From the NCBI GenBank assembly GCA_022496205.1, contig WTXD01000001.1, forward strand, positions 186,001 to 250,000: a DNA stretch of 64,000 bases, read 5' to 3'. Below, piece by piece: positions 22,932 to 35,372 of the stretch. The notes under the pieces were generated by a model. That model did not search any database, was not told where the DNA came from, and was given only the letters and a program-made list of their open reading frames with translations. The translations under genes were made by a program, and so were the position numbers. Within the stretch, counting starts at the first letter, position 1; each line of letters begins with the position of its first letter. The DNA is from Gloeopeniophorella convolvens (lineage: Eukaryota > Basidiomycota > Agaricomycetes > Russulales).

Positions 22932-25037
22932 TCATGAAAATTGCGCCGCAGTACCTCGAACTCTCTTCCTGCGACCATGTAAGCCAGACCCATCGAAATT
23001 TTCGCCTGTCCTGGATCGTTTGAGACTAGCAGCCGCAGCAACTGTCGTTTCAGGCCCGCTCGATGAATCCGATGTTCTTGAGGGATGGCCCTGATCTGCC
23101 CGACTGCCGCCATCACAAGTGGATGTGAATGATGGTCCCGTGACTGAAGATCCTCCCTCCTTCCCGGTCACTTCTTGACTTCTTGATGCGAGCCGAGGGC
23201 ACGATGGTTCACTACTGGTTTGTAAATGGTCATCATCGCCGTCTGCACGTCTCGTCGGCGAGCAAATCCTGGCCTTCTTCTCGGCACGGGGCCTGTCCTG
23301 GGCGTTATCAGTTCCGTCATCTCGGCGCCTCTTCGAAGGCAAGGAAGGAGCAGCGTCGAAATCTCGATTGGGCGGGCTTCCAGCCCGTGTTGGGAGAGAT
23401 GCAGGGGCACTGCTATTGCTAGGTTGTGTCTGCGTACCAGAGATAGAAGGCTGCTGAGGATATTCGTACGCAAAATCGCGAGCCTTGATAGATGACGGTA
23501 GTTGTAGATCAGGAACGCCGTGAGCAGGGGGCTTATAGGGCGCTAGCAGAAGGGACCCGGCAGGCAGTGGCGGGGATGGAGGCAGTCTTGGAGAGAGTGG
23601 CGATCGTGGCGAAGAAGCTGCACTGCCACAGGTGCTCCAGCCAGAATCCAGTGATTCCATCTCCCGTATGCATTGGGCAAGTGATGTGATGGCCCCGACG
23701 ATGGCAGTCTCACTGGAGCCAGGGACAACAAAGTGTCGAGGTTCGTCATTCGCATTCTCCATCCAGAACGACTTCAGCTCGTCATATGGGACAGGCGGGG
23801 TTCTGGTGTCCTCGGGCCACTCCGGCTGGTCAGCAGGCAAACCGATTGTGATACCATGTCGTAGTAGCTCTTCGCGCTCCTTTGCTTTGATTCTGTTCCA
23901 ATCCGTGCGTACTCGCGCTCCATGGCTCCTCCGGAACTCCCTTGATCGAGCGCCTTCAAAGTCAAGTAGAAACTTGACCCGACGCATTTCAAGCTCCTTT
24001 TCGCCGGGCGATGCCGCCTCTAGGCCAACCTCCTTGTTGGGGATGTCGGCGCGGCTCGCTTGAAAGTCGATGAGTGTGATACGTGCGTCCGCCCCGATGA
24101 GAATATGTCTGAGCGCGACATCACCATGGACGACCCCTCGTTCATGCAGCTTCCGGAAAGCCTCGACTACCCGGGCTTTGAGAACCAAAGGGATACTGGC
24201 GGAAGCCTCCATCCAGAAGACAGGGTGCGGTAATTCCATCGCGATGTCCACCTTCCCGGGGCGCGTGTAGATACCCATGATGCGAGGTACAACGTCTCCT
24301 TGCAGAGGTCGGAGATAACGGGACGACTTGTACAAAGCGAGCTGCGTAACTATGCGTCAGGGTCTTAGCCTCAAAGTCCGACGGACTAACCTCAGAGTAG
24401 AAGCCCTCCCAGTCTCCCATCGTTGACATTTCCCATCTGGTAAAGCTTCTTTATAAACGTGAGGAAGTCAGGTGGCTGAAGGACTCACGTCTTGCATATA
24501 TATTTGACCTCGACGACTTCGTTTGCATCCCCACGTCGCTCTTTGACAGTGCCGGATTTGATATGCGCAGATGACATGATGCCCGCTGGTGAGAATGATG
24601 AGTGGGCCATCATTTTCATTAGTGAATCGCGACCCACCTCCTAACCACATAAGGGTCTTCACATTTTCGATACGTTTCCCGTTCATCCACGCGAACTTTC
24701 CCTGTGCCTGGTAGAGAGGGCGGAAAACGATATCATCTGGAGATGGGGGTGGGTTCCGTATTTCGTGGCCAAGTCCACCTGGACCCATGGGCGTGCAAGG
24801 CGAGATACTGTGGTCCATTGCGGCGTCATCACGTCTGACCTCGCGCTCCGTTGGCAACAACGGGGTTGGGGGTGGATTGGGGTGGTGACCGACAGTTAAT
24901 GCTTCCCGAAACGAGAGATAGCGTTGGTGAGGGAGGATGCGTCGTACGACATCCGTGAGTGATGCAAGAATGTTCCCAGAGCTGCCCAGTGATGCAGCGT
25001 TGAAAGCTGAAAGTGCTGTCTCTGTGAGCTTCATCAT
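22932..25037 (-). CDS. Divergent protein-kinase-like protein
   Basis: About 640 residues. ATG at 25037 (MMKLTETALSAFNAASLG). Introns near 24590-24640, 24429-24489 and 24342-24390 join LMWLGAGIMSSAHIKSGTV to EVVEVKYICKTWEMSTMGDW and then to SEVALYKSSRYLRPLQGDVV. The kinase core shows a VEVK-type strand, HERGVVHGDVALRHILI where HRD is replaced by HGD, and ITLIDFQAS where DFG is replaced by DFQ. HGD is usual in aminoglycoside- or choline-kinase-like and lineage-specific basidiomycete kinases. A C-terminal disordered, Ser/Pro-rich and basic tail (KRRRDD, KKARI, GRRKRVRG) suggests nuclear localisation. The substrate is unknown and catalytic activity is not certain. Confidence 0.7.
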
Positions 25038-26029
25038 CGTTGTGAATGCGAGTTGCCAGTATGCTGGGGGAGAGCGGAAAGTAGATTGTGAGTCAGTCTC
25101 CAACCGACCTGATTATAACATCGAGCCATTCCTTGTTCTGCATTCAGACTTCTGTGGAAAGTGGAACAGAGCTATGTGGCACAGCTGTGTCGTGGGCGTG
25201 AAGCGCTAAGCGAGATTACCATTTTGGGATGAATGTCGTTCAAGTTCCTGTGGTTGGACCTGGCAGAAAAAGTTCCAAGCACACAACTCACAGACACACA
25301 ATTGGATGAGTTGAAGACGACCAGAAACGTGCTGATGCAACACCATCTAGAAGCCGAAACGCGGCAGAGTGCAGTATGCGGGAGTTGGAGGATGCGATTT
25401 TTGTGTTTGTGGAAAGCGGAGTAGACGAGAGGGTCGCGAAAGGGTCGCAAAAGCATCGGAAGGGGCAGATCGGGGGAAGCGCCGTGTGCGCGTAGTTGCT
25501 GGTAATTCCCAAAGACCCGCCCCAACCCACGCACATATACGAGCAATCGACACATCCATCGATCGCCAAAGACTCGAGACGTCTGTACAACCGCTGTGCG
25601 GCTACGGGGGTTCTTCGCAGGACATGACGCTCAGGGGCCGTCTTGCCGGCGTTACGCATCGGAATGCGCTTTGGCAAGGTAGAGTCAATAATGAGCATGA
25701 GTGGGGTGGGGTGGGCGCGACTTACAGACTGTGTCAGGTAGCGGCTTATCCAAAGAGTCCATGTCTAATCCCAACCCATACGGGTATATACTCCAGATAG
25801 CTCAAGATGCTATGCTTAGTCGACATATCATCTCAGACGAGGACGCGCGTGTCGGATTCGCGGGTCTGACGACAACTCCCTTTCCTGTGTTCAACCTCGT
25901 ACAGCTTCGACGGCAGTCCGCATCTCCCCACCGAGTTTGGGGGGGGGGTCGAAAAAGAGTCAACATAACACCTGTCCAAGGAGCTGCGACCCCCACGGGT
26001 ACCGGTGGCAGGTACAGTTCACGAGACCA

Positions 26030-26062
26030 TACCGACTTGCCAAGGATACCGACTTGCCAAGG
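26030..26062. repeat. 17-bp tandem duplication
   Basis: Two head-to-tail copies of TACCGACTTGCCAAGGA, at 26030-26046 and 26047-26062, the second lacking its last base. They lie in the gene-poor interval. Probably replication slippage; no function is evident. Confidence 0.8.
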
Positions 26063-27033
26063 TCAGCCTCAGGGAACAAATACAAATGGACGAAGGAGTT
26101 CCGCGCCAATTCAAAGTCCGTCTGCCACTCGACTCCCGACTCCCGGCGGCCGCCTTGCGGCGGCACTGCCGAACGTCACGATCAAGGCTCAGGCGGCAGG
26201 ACGTTGCTCAAGTCCACGTTGGCGAAACTCAAAAGCACAGAGGAGGGACGTCATTCCGGCACTGTGCTCGGAAAAACTACGCAAAGCCGATCCGCGGTAA
26301 GTTCACGGATGATCATGCACATGCCGAGGGCTTCTAACTGGGACTCCCTTCCATGTCGACTGGAGCACCTACCTGGCCCCGACTTTCGGAAGAAACAGTG
26401 TATATTTAGCAGGAACAGGCGAGGGTCGTGCTATCCATGTGAACTCGGCATTGGCTATGCGTGACTGCAGGAGAGGCAACCAATAACTATGAGACCGCTC
26501 TGCTGCGATTTCATGATAACTTCATGCATTGAGGCCATGACGGCATCCAATGTTCCGTTGCTGCTTTCTAGAGGCCCCAGGTCCTGGCCTAGGTGAACAG
26601 GTGAGCAGTCCCAAACATCCTTCTTGTGCGACGTCTGATTGCTTCGAGCAGGAGAATGAGCCGCGAATCACGCAAATTCTGTAGCTAAGTCGTTGCTACC
26701 CAGAGGTCACCTGCGCCTGGGCGATGAGCTGGCCGTCCGAGGATCGAGCCCGGCGGCCAGCGTAATTCTCCTGAACGACTCATGTGTTGGACCCACTTTA
26801 TCTGTATATGTCCAATGCCCCCCTGCGGAGCCGTGCACCCTCGTGTCGCTCATCCGCCTGATCCCCTTTCGCCTTCGATGTTTCGTTGAGGTATCCATCC
26901 CGCAACACTGGTATCCGAGATGTTCATCGTCGCAACCCTGCCTCGTGGTGTCATCTTTGGACCACAGATTCCGTGGATCTGCCGGTGATGTCCGTTCTGA
27001 AAATTGCGCTCGTTTGTCGGATGCATTGGAGGC

Positions 27034-27040
27034 TATAAAA
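27034..27040 (+). promoter_or_regulatory. TATA box of GH74 gene
   Basis: TATAAAA ends 46 bp before the ATG at 27087 in the sequence ggctataaaactactcgg. Position and sequence are those of a strong fungal core promoter. Confidence 0.65.
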
Positions 27041-27086
27041 CTACTCGGACTCTATCTTCAATCGGCAGCTATCCGGTCGACTGCAG

Positions 27087-30000
27087 ATGCATACTTGGAC
27101 ATTGCTGTCTACTCTGGTGGCGGTCGCTATACCGGCGGCTCAAGCCGTCTCCTCGCAGGCTTACACTTGGAAAAATGTCAAGATTGGAGGCGGGGGTGGT
27201 TTCGTCCCCGACATCGTCTTCAACCCTTCGGAGAAGGGACTCGCCTACGCGCGCACTGATATTGGCGGTGCTTACAAGCTCAACCCAGATGATACCTGGA
27301 CGCCTCTCGTCGACTTTGCAAACGATTCGACGTGGGGCTACTGGGGCATTGATGCTCTGGCGACTGACCCTGTCGACACCAAGCGCTTGTACTTGGTATG
27401 TGAATGCGCGTGCTGATTTTGAGCTACTTGTTCAAGTTTATTTCAGGCCACTGGGATGTACACCAACTCGTGGGACCCCAATAACGGGCACATTCTCGCG
27501 TCGGACGACTACGGAGAGACCTTCACAGCTTCGGCTCTGCCTTTCAAGGTCGGAGGAAATATGCCAGGGCGTGGTGTAGGCGAAGTCAGTCGCAACAGCA
27601 TGATCTCACTCTGCAGCGTTAACGGTTCGAACAGCGTCTTGCGGTAGACCCCAATTCGAACGGCATCCTGTTCTTTGGCGCCAGGAGCGGCAACGGCCTC
27701 TGGAAATCGACCGATTACGGCTCTACATGGACCCAGGTCAAAGGTCTTCCCAACGCCGGTCAGCCAACTCCTTCGAACCTCATTGTGTTTGATCTGATAG
27801 GACTTGTCACAGGAACTTATGTGCCGGACCCCACCGACACCAGCGGCTACAACAGCGACAAGATTGGTGTTGCATGGGTCACCTTTGATCCGTCATCCGG
27901 AATGCCGGGCACCGCCACTCCCCGCATCTTTGTCGGGGTGGTGAGTAACGGCACCGACAATGTCTTCGTTTCAAATGACGCTGGCACCACCTGTACGTGA
28001 TCCGAATCGCTCCTTGGAAATGGTCCTGACAGAAGGGTTGCAGGGACGGGCATCCCCGGGCAAACCACGACGTTCTTCCCACACAAGGGTGTACTCTCAA
28101 CCGCTGAGGAGTCACTCTATGTGTCTTACTCTGACGGCGCTGGTCCTTACGATGGCACGAACGGCGCAATTTTCAAGTACAACATCACTTCTGGAACCTG
28201 GACCAATATTACGCCCGTCTCGGGAAGTGACCTTTCCTTCGGGTTCGGGGGTGTCGCTGTCGACCTGCAGAAGCCTGGAACCGTGATGGTGGCTGGTAAG
28301 TTTTAAGCTCAACTGGGATATGTGTAACGCCACAACGTTCGCAGCTCTCAACAGCTGGTGGCCGGACGGCCAGATTTTCCGTTCCACCGACGGCGGTGCG
28401 ACTTGGAAGGCCCTCTGGACATGGGGCGACTATCCCACAATCTACAAGTGGTATGCCTACGATGATAGCCTTGCTCCATGGCTGGGCCCGGATTCCACGA
28501 CGACCGTTCTCGGAACTCTGCAAATCGGTTGGATGATGGAGGGACTCTCCATCGACCCCTTCGACTCGGACCACTGGCTCTATGGAACAGGCGCCACCAT
28601 TCTTGGCGGCCACGACCTCACAAAGTGGGATACAACCGGCAACATCACCCTAAAGTCGCTGGCGGATGGCATCGAAGAGACCTCGGTCCAGAGTTTGATC
28701 TCTCCACCAGTCGGCCCGCCTCTCATCTCCGCCGTCGGGGACGATGGCGGTCAGTCAATTGAGATACGTGTGTCTCGAGTCTTTTTGACGCTTCCGTCTG
28801 TGCAGGATTCGTGCACACGGATTTGACCAAGGCCCCAGCTACGAGCTTCCAGAACCCCTCTTGGTCTTCGACTGCGGACCTCGACTTTGCAGGAAACAAC
28901 CCGACCAACATCGTTCGCATCGGCGAGACCAGTGACGGGTATGCTCGGCTCTGACCCCTGCATGGGTATACCACTCACCGGACCCCCCGCTCCCAGGTCC
29001 AGCAAGCAGGTCGCCCTCTCCACCGACTCTGGGAACACCTGGTATGCAAAGCAGCCCTACTAAGTGCGCACGATCCACTGATGCGCCCCCAGGTCCCAAG
29101 ACTACGGCGCACCGAACGGCACGAACAGCGGCAAGGTTGCGCTCTCTGCGGACGGCGACACCGTCCTCTGGCGCACGGGTTCCGGCAGCGTGCTAGTCTC
29201 GCAGTACACGAACGCGTTCGCGCCCGTCTCGACGCTCCCCTCGGGCGCGGCCATCGCGTCGGACAAGACGAACAACTCGGTCTTCTACGGCGCCGCCGGC
29301 GCGTCGTTCTTCCTCTCCCAGGACGGCGGCAAGACGTTCGCCAAGACGGCGGGCACGCTCGGCACGTCGACCGCGCCCGTCAAGATCGTCGTCAACCCGG
29401 GCGCGACGGGTGACGTCTGGGTGTCGACCGACCAGGGCCTCTTCCACTCGACCACGTCCGGCGCGAGCTTCGCCGCGGTCGCGGGCGTCAGCGCCGCGTG
29501 GGCGGTCGCGCTCGGCGCGCCGGCGCAGGCGGGCGGGTACCCCGCGCTCTTCGCGGCGGCGAATATCGGCGGCGTGGGCTACTTCCGGAGCGACGACGCC
29601 GGGGCGAGCTGGGTGCGGATCGACGACGCCGCGCACGGGTTCGGGTCGGCGTCGGCCAATGTGATCACGGCTGACCCGAGGATCTACGGCCGGTCTGTCC
29701 TGCTGGGCGCTGCTGGGCCGTGCGCATGCTGACGGGTAGTCACTCCCAGCGTTTACATTGGGACGAATGGACGGGGAATCTTCTACGGCGACGCGTCGGG
29801 TGTTGCGCCCCCTTCCTCGTCCACGGTTTCCAGCTCGTCGACTACAGCGTCCTCGAGCTCGACGACACAGTCTACTGCGTCTACATCTAGCAGTACTCAA
29901 TCCAGCTCGACCACCTCCAGCGCGCCCGCGGCCACCCAGACTGCGTACGGACAATGCGGAGGTACGGAATGTCCCTGTCATTGCTCCCTGCTTTGACATG

Positions 30001-30161
30001 CTCATGGTAGATAGGTGCCAGCTGGACCGGTTCCAGTGCCTGCGCAAATGGCTCTGCGTGCCAAGTACTCAACCCCTGTCAGTTCTCACTTCGCCCTCTG
30101 GGCTTAGCACGTGACTTGAGCTGACCGTACCGCAGACTACTCCCAGTGCATCCCCTCGTAG
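27087..30161 (+). CDS. GH74 xyloglucanase with C-terminal CBM1
   Basis: Secreted endo- or oligo-xyloglucanase that cuts the beta-1,4-glucan backbone of plant xyloglucan. About 830 residues. Signal peptide MHTWTLLSTLVAVAIPAAQA. The twin seven-bladed propeller begins YTWKNVKIGGGGGFVPDIVF; the RTDIGGAY Asp is the first catalytic acid. IGWMMEGLSIDPFDSDHW precedes GDDGGFVHTDL, where the second catalytic Asp is expected. Asp-box-like repeats recur (SNDAGTTW, STDGGATWK, STDSGNTW, SQDGGKTF, SDDAGASW). A Ser/Thr linker (about 29815-29930) leads to the CBM1 (YGQCGGASWTGSSACANGS...), split by two introns and ending YYSQCIPS. About ten introns. The exon at 29090-29700 is markedly more GC-rich than the 5' half. 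Confidence 0.93.
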
Positions 30162-30227
30162 CTCTCTGGGGAACCCGTCCCGTCGGATTGTGCGTAGTAG
30201 TTCGAGCGAAATGCTATCGAGAAGTTT

Positions 30228-32074
30228 TCACGACTGTTCCTTGTGTTCTTGCCACACCTCGAAGAAGCGTCTCCTGTCTGTCACCGACACACCGCGACAC
30301 CGCGTCAGATCGAGCTGAGCGAGTTTCGGACACGAGTCGATAATCGTAAACAGGGCATCGGCTGCAATGATATCAATGCAGGCCAGTAAAACGGGGAATT
30401 AGAACGTACCGGAGAGCCTGGTGCCGGCGACATCTAGGGTCTCGAGCGACGGGCAGCACGATATATACGTGGCCGCGTCGTCATCAACGCCAGTGCTGCT
30501 CAGCAGGAGCTCCTGAAGCGTACACACCGCCTCGTTCGGTTCCTCCGGGGAAAGCGTTTCTAGGTGCATCGAGCGAAGCGACGGTATCCCAGACAAATTC
30601 AATATCTAAGCCAGTGTAAGCAAGCGGCAGACGAGCATGAAATCACACCGGATGCAAACCTTTAGCCGCCTGCCGACGAGACGGATGAACTCTACGAGAC
30701 TCTTGCTGCTCCGGCACAGCTTGGCATTGCCCACCAGACTGACGCTCTCGATGACCTGGTTCTCGGACAGAACCGTCGTCAAACAGGACAGATGGTCGTC
30801 CGTCATCGTCACCGTCGACATGCTGCTGCCGAACGCAGATCTCTGGCCGAGGCTCCCGCCGAGCGCGCCGATGTTCAGGGTGCGCAGGCGCGGAGCGGCG
30901 GCGACGGCGTCCAGCAGGTGGTCCGGGGGAACGCTCGTCGAGGTGACCGCCAGCTTCTCCAGCCCTGCAAGGCTGTAGTGAGGCGCGGAGAGCGGGCGGC
31001 GGATGCTGGTGAACGAGACGTCGACGCGCGTGACGTTGGGCGCCAGCGAGATGAGAGCGCAGATGGAGGTGTCGGTGAGCGACGTCTGGCGCAACTTGAG
31101 CGTTCGCAACGCGGGGAGAGAGAAGTCCTCGGTGGTCATCAGCTCTGCGTGCAGCTTCGAAAACGCGGCGTCGGTCTACGGGGCCGTCAGGATCCAGAGG
31201 CAGCAAGAGAGGCCACACTGACCCAACTGCTGATACCCGCAACCTTCAGCACTTGAAGACGTTCTTTGCAGCTGCGCAGGAGCGGCACCAAGGAAATAGG
31301 TGTCACAGAAGTGTAGTTGAGGTTGATCGAAGTCAGCGCGGGACACGACTTGGCCAGCGCCGCCACCGTCTTTGGCCCCACAAGCGTGCAGCCGCTAAGC
31401 ACCCAATGAGCCTTTCCCGCGGCACCCTCGATAAACTCAGATACCATAGCGAGACGTCCTCAAGCGCAGGCAGGCGCCCGGCGACCGCGGCAAACGACTG
31501 GTCCGTCATCCTGTCGAACCCGAGCAGGCGCAGCCGGACGAGCGCGGGGCCCATCGCCACGAGCCTGCCGACGGTGTACTTGCTCACGGGCGCGCGCTCG
31601 CCGCCCATGCCGCTGCTCAGCGCGAGCGCGGTCCCGCGCAGGAAGTGCTAGCAGCAGCGCCGGCTCAGCCACCGCGCGCACGGAATGGCCCGGGCGCACC
31701 TCCGTGACCAGGTCGTGCGAGAGGAGGTGCGGGCACGCCGCGCTGAGCATGCCGAAGAGCGTCTGCACCGTTGCGTCTGGGAGGGCCCTGAGCCACGCGG
31801 CGGCGCGGGCCCACTGCTTGCGGCGCGGGTCCCACTGCCGCGGATCCTTGGAGAAGGCGGGGAAGCTGGCGACAAAGACGCGGGCGCAGATGGTGGTGAG
31901 CGGCTGTACATGGTGCGGTTTGACGGTGCGGGTTGAATACGCGGAGGAGGAGGGCAGGTTTACGGGGGTGATGGCCTTGTCTGCCTCTGAGGGCGCGCCA
32001 ATCTGGGGATTGCTGGGCTTGCTAGGCTTTCTGGGCTTGCTAGGCTTACTGGGCTGGCTTTTACGGTCAGACAT
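30228..32074 (-). CDS. Leucine-rich-repeat (RNI-like) protein
   Basis: About 520 residues. The ATG at 32074 opens a low-complexity basic tail with repeated KPSKP units (coded by 32000-32060). A helical region follows (ARVFVASFPAFSKDPRQWD, QTLFGMLSAACPHLLSHDLV). The rest is a run of cysteine-containing type LRRs: LVRLRLLGFDRMTDQSFAAV, CPALTSINLNYTSVTPISLV, LRTLKLRQTSLTDTSICALI, CPSLETLDVAGTRLS and CPKLAQLDLTRCRGVSVTDR. Introns near 31632-31692, 31443-31460, 31185-31245, 30607-30655 and 30364-30409. No F-box is visible, so a ubiquitin-ligase role is not supported. It converges on GH74 with 66 bp between stops. Function unknown. Confidence 0.7.
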
Positions 32075-32379
32075 GTCGCGACCTGTTGCGACCAGGTGCC
32101 ACAAGCTAAGTCGAGTTGATCGTCGCGGTCTACGACTCGAAGCGTCGGCCCGGGACCGAAATGACCTGACGTCACCTTCTCATGACAAATATGCAGATCG
32201 CAAGTGGTTCGATCCAAGTCGCGAGTCGTCGTGTCGTGTTGCAAGTGTCGTTACAGGTCGTTACATTAGAGCACATACACCTCTCAAATTGCGGCAGAAG
32301 CGCCAAAGCACAAGGAGTCCGGGCAATGGTAGTAAGTAGTGTGAAGGTTAAATAGCTATAGACGTCAAGTGCAGGAACG

Positions 32380-34037
32380 CTACTGACCGAGAAACGGCGT
32401 CAGAGGCAGGGATGCTGTCCATAGCCAGCAGCCGGCCACGACAAACGCAAGGATCCCCGTCGTGAGGCGCCACAACACCCCCTCTATGTGCCCCAGGAAG
32501 ACGCTCTCTTTCTGTCCCGAGAGTCGCACCAGGAGCCGAGGTGCGTGCACGAATAGTATATGCAGTAGGTTAAACGGAGGCGGGAAGTAATATGGGTTCG
32601 TGTATGCGGCGACGGCCTTGGCGAATATCCTGCGAGACCGCAGTCCGACGGCCACTGAATATCTGTCCCACGGGCTGGCCGGCCGCGACGACGCGGACAA
32701 GAGGGACGCGCTGAACAGCACCAGGAGCACGGTGGACGCCAGGATGAGGAGCAGCAACGCGCTCCACAGCGCGAAGAACGCCTGGCGGATCTCCATTGGT
32801 GCGGGGCTCATGAAGGCAAAGGTGGCCGTCGTCATGTGAGGGATCGAGTCCGCCAGCGCGACGGAGAGGAAAAAGGAGGCCAGGAGCGTCGCCGGGAGAT
32901 AGAAGAGCACGACGGGATAGAGTGTTCTAGAGAACTCGTACCATAGGAGGGTCGAGAGCGGCAGGGTAACTTCGGGCGAGACGAGAAAGTTGGGACTTGG
33001 TGTTCGCGGGAGATGGAGCGCGAGCACGTGGAGGAGCAGTGCGCCGAGGAGTATGCTGTACGACGTGTCGCCGGGGAAGGGCGCAGAGGGGAGGCTGAGG
33101 TAAAAGGCGCAAGCAACAAGGACGTACGGCCCGATCAAGAAGCTTGGCGGTCTGAGGAGGGAGGCGGTGGTATAGATCATTAGCAGCGACTCTCTCGCGC
33201 CTATGAAATTGGGGATGCGGTTGGTGATGATAGGGCGTTCTGGCGGGTTCAGGATGTAGTTGGAAAGGAGAGCGAGGTAGCCAAGCTGCAAAAAGACGTC
33301 GACGGCGTGCACGACCCTGCACAGACGCGGCAGAGTGAGCGACCGTGCCGTAAGAACGTCGGCGTAAACCGACCTTGGGGTAGCCACCGAATCGAACTTT
33401 TGCACAAGGCGACGTGACAGGGAGCCGGCGGGGATCACGGCCTTTCCATGGGTCCATGTGCGGAGCAGGCTGAGAATGACGAGACGGTGGGAAATGAGCG
33501 CGGGAGGCACGTCTGGGTCCTTGAGGATATCGATAACTGGAACGAGGGGAAGGTAAGAATCGATAGCGCGACGCAGCGATGTAGGGACGTACCTCGCACT
33601 GTAGCGGACTTGCCCTCCTCGAGGGGGAACGAGGACCAGAGGCAGTCCTCGATCTCCTGGGTGCTCCTGCTGACCTCGAGAAACTCCTCCCAGACATGGA
33701 CAACACGCCGTTCGAGGTCCTCCGCGTCGAGTGACGAGGCACGCTCCTTTGACCACTGCTCCCAGACGTCCTTGCCCTCGCTGGCGGCGGGGGTCCTGGT
33801 GAGGAGGTAGAGCTGGAGAAAGACGATCATTTTGAAGGAGACCTGCTCCGCAAGACTGGCGGAGGAGGAAAAGAAAAAGGCGGGGTCTTCGTCGGCAGTC
33901 TGGAGGCCATGGTGGCGGATGCGGTTGACTGCGGGGGCGAGGGGCGGGAGAGAGCGGCCTGAGGCGAGTGGGTGGGATGAGCGGCCGAGGATGAGCGGGG
34001 TGGCCTCTGTTGGTTGCTCATCATCGAGGACAGTCAT
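32380..34037 (-). CDS. Orphan polytopic membrane protein
   Basis: I do not recognise this family. ATG at 34037; a single intron (about 33541-33593) joins EEGKSATVR to VIDILKDPDVPPALISHRLV. About 530 residues. The N-terminal 180 residues are soluble, with a TPLILG stretch and acidic helices (VWEEFLEVSRSTQEIEDCLW). The rest carries at least seven hydrophobic segments: LGYLALLSNYIL, FLIGPYVLVACAFYL, LLGALLLHVLALHL, YPVVLFYLPATLLASFFLSV, LWSALLLLILASTVLLVLF, LLHILFVHAPRLLV and LTTGILAFVVAGCWLW. Codon use is GC-rich like its neighbours. It looks like a real, constrained gene because one long frame is preserved over 1.2 kb without introns. Confidence 0.65.
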
Positions 34038-34216
34038 TGTAGGCGGGGCGAGGTGGCATGAACCAGAGCTAGATAGAGGTAAGATAAGCGGGGGACGGAG
34101 AGAGAGAGATGATTAGGATGTGCTCGGGCGTGGTGGCGAGCAACGTGCGACTGGAGCGAGTGAATTGACAAGCGCGGGTTGTGTTCTCCGCACTCACCCG
34201 GCGACTCCGACCACCG

Positions 34217-35372
34217 ATGAGCTCGATAGAGCCAGACGAACCCACCCGGGCACCCGAGCACCGCTCCCAGCCTGCGGTGCGTGCCCTCGCCTCGACACCC
34301 GCACACGCAGAAGCAGGTCAGTTCCCCTCCACCCGCCCCGCCCCCGCCCCCGCCCCCGCACACCCCTCATCCACATCCCCCGCAGGCCTCCCAGGCATCT
34401 TCCGCCAGTCCGCACACCCCATCGCCCTCCTCGCCCTCTACCTCTTCCGCACCGCCGCCATCGCGACCTACATCCTCTGCGGCTTCTTCACCGACAACTA
34501 TGTCGTCTCTGTCCGTGCCCACCGCCCGTCTATCCCGACGCGCGCGCTGACGACGCGCCCCGGCAGACCGTGATCGTCGTCGTCCTGCTCGCCATGGACT
34601 TTTGGAACTGCCGCGTGCGTCCCGCGCACGTTCATCGCTACTTGCAGCACTGACGCGCCGCGCACAGAACGTGGCCGGGCGCACGCTCGTCGGCCTGCGC
34701 TTCTGGAACCAGGTACGCGCACGCGCACGCGCTCGCCTCGCCGCTGCACCGTCCCGCTTCCGGGCAGCGCTGATCTGATCGTGGCCGGGATCAGGTGGAC
34801 GACGACGGGGAGAGCTACTGGATCTTCGAGAGCCGCGACGTAAGCGGCCGCCTCTCGCGCCCCTCTGCGCGCTTCTCATCGCGCCCTTGCTCCCTGCAGC
34901 CCTCGCACCCGGCCAATCCCATCGACTCGCGGTGAGCGCCTCCCGTCGCCCGTGTGCGGGCTGCTACTGACGCACGCTGCGATGGCATGCAGCATGTTCT
35001 GGACGGCGTTGTACGTCTTCCCGGCGCTCTGGCTCGGCCTCTTTGTCGTCTCGCTCCTCAAGTTCAATCTCTCGTGCGTGCACGGCGGCGTGCGCGCGCT
35101 CCGTCTGACGCCATGCCTGTCCCAGGTTTGTCCCGATCGTCATACTGGCGCTCGTCTTCAACGTCACGAACGTGATCGGATTCTCCTATGCGTGCGTCTC
35201 GCGCCCGTTTCCCCCCTCTCTGATCGAAAGTAATTTCGTGCACAGCGACCGCGACGCCAAGAAGCGGTGGGCCCAAAACGTCGTCTCCTCCAACTGGTCC
35301 ATGGGCGGCCTGGGCGGGCAGATGCTGACCGGCGTCGTCAAGAACAGCGTGGGAAGGGTGTTTGGATCGTGA
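34217..35372 (+). CDS. TVP23: Golgi membrane protein TVP23
   Basis: Tvp23/FAM18 is a small four-helix protein of late Golgi vesicles. ATG at 34217 ([17 protein letters not shown]). Exons give [134 protein letters not shown] and RDAKKRWA followed by a glycine-rich tail. FWDFWNCRN-VAGR--VGLRWWN-type and NPIDS blocks are family hallmarks. At least seven introns cut this 1.15-kb gene into exons as short as 30-40 nt. Flanks and introns are very GC-rich. Confidence 0.92.

Larger units (their letters stand above)
25038..27086. other. Gene-poor 2-kb interval
   Basis: The largest gap in the window, between the kinase-like gene and GH74. Open frames are present (for example 25701-26300 plus) but have no ATG-supported conserved content, no domain and no splice logic. 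It contains a 17-bp tandem duplication (26030-26062) and a run of ten G (25939-25948). The last part is the GH74 promoter. Confidence 0.45.

Noticed and set aside
25701..26300. 200-codon plus-strand frame in the gene-poor interval.
   Set aside because: Low-complexity, no recognisable motif, no ATG at the listed beginning, and overlapped by other frames of similar length.
26720..26765. Sequence GGATCGAGCCCGG resembling a tRNA T-arm.
   Set aside because: No cloverleaf can be drawn from the flanks.
29193..30047. 284-codon open frame on the minus strand under GH74.
   Set aside because: It is a composition shadow of the GC-rich GH74 exon: Arg/Ala-rich, no domain and no supported ATG context.
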